From NCBI GenBank assembly GCA_030844895.1, contig CM061225.1:98929188-98993187 (forward strand): a stretch of DNA of 64,000 nucleotides, in the 5' to 3' direction. Positions 63,622 to 64,000 of this stretch are shown here, piece by piece. Below the pieces are notes generated by a model, which searched no databases, was not told the origin of the DNA, and worked only from the letters and a program-made list of their open reading frames with translations. A program made the position numbers and the translations under genes. Source of the DNA: Ambrosia x helenae. Its lineage: Eukaryota; Streptophyta; Magnoliopsida; Asterales; Asteraceae. Position 1 is the first letter of the stretch, and each line of letters opens with the position of its first letter.

Positions 63622-64000
63622 AAGAAGAAATCAGAAAGGAAATGAGGAGGGGGAGGAGTATGGCGGAGCTATGGTGGTTGTAGCATCACCAAAGCTCCTG
63701 GTTAGCGAACACCCACCGGTTAACCTTCACTGACCATGGTTGACCACCAGCAACTACCACTCTGTTTCCATCACCAAGACTAACCTCATCACCGTGAACC
63801 ATTACTGAACCAGCCGTCACTCGTCACCATCCCATAATAGATCCCTCCTGAATTTGATTATTTTAGCGACCGGATTGGGGTTCCACCCACCGCTTTCTAG
63901 CCAACAACAGCATAAACAGAATCATAAACACTTCCTCTTTCTTTGCTCCTACATCGTCTTCAGACGAAACTTCTGTAGAATAACACAGTCTTACATCCAC
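63619..64000. other. Leader-like sequence at window edge
   Basis: GA-rich then C/A-rich sequence with several short ATG-opened frames (ATGGCGGAGCTATGGTGGTTG then stop). It resembles the 5' leader of a plant gene or LTR, but nothing identifiable follows within the window. Confidence 0.3.

Overview
This window is plant nuclear DNA made almost entirely of nested transposable elements. Spliced GT-AG introns, Ty3/gypsy and Ty1/copia polyproteins, Helitron, hAT and PIF/Harbinger remnants, a tRNA-derived SINE and a Cassandra-type 5S-bearing TRIM all point to a eudicot. The gag and LTR styles look like Asteraceae; that placement is an impression and was not tested. I see no intact ordinary host gene. 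The only host-derived coding fragment I recognise is a broken Fizzy-related/CCS52 (APC/C activator) pseudogene at 5.0-8.3 kb.

Layout. 1-4.4 kb: the 5' part of a minus-strand gypsy element (gag with an apparent spliceable intron, PBS, 2.66 kb LTR). 5.0-8.3 kb: the Fizzy-related pseudogene, split by a Helitron-like insertion. 8.5-10.2 kb: copia remnant, hAT-like MITE, SINE fragment. 11.4-11.95 kb: foldback MITE. 11.99-36.82 kb: one large minus-strand Tat-lineage gypsy element (LTRs 11989-12596 and 36025-36820; gag-pol 35957-30619). It carries an extra gene on the opposite strand (13994-30342) with its own TATA box, introns and coiled coils. That antisense gene is split by a 13.2 kb tandem array, LTR-(internal-LTR)x3, of a non-autonomous retroelement, bounded by one 5-bp duplication (GTAGA).

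36.9-38.0 kb: Helitron-like element. 38.0-45.0 kb: minus-strand copia element carrying a solo LTR (39119-42061, TSD GTGGC) and a complete Cassandra TRIM (42323-43056, TSD ATAAC), then fused abruptly to a second gypsy gag. 45.7-52.4 kb: the LTR of that second gypsy element, interrupted by another solo LTR (47863-52036, TSD CTACC) that itself holds two foldback elements. 52.4-58.4 kb: a 76-bp-arm hairpin, several small DNA transposons (three with clear target duplications), a SINE with an 18-bp duplication, and a decayed conserved plant ORF. 58.5-60.0 kb: a Harbinger-type transposase gene with complete DDE residues but no N-terminus. 60.1-62.1 kb: tandem TRIM-like elements. 62.1-64.0 kb: no recognised gene, with a GA microsatellite at the end.

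The most unusual object is the array at 15008-28183. Each ~4 kb unit has an LTR, a tRNA-Asp-type primer site, a polypurine tract, and one ORF for a 283-residue CCHC zinc-knuckle/coiled-coil protein with no protease, reverse transcriptase or integrase. It lies inside the antisense gene of another retrotransposon, whose promoter is preceded by an 81-bp tandem repeat studded with ACGT (bZIP-type) motifs.
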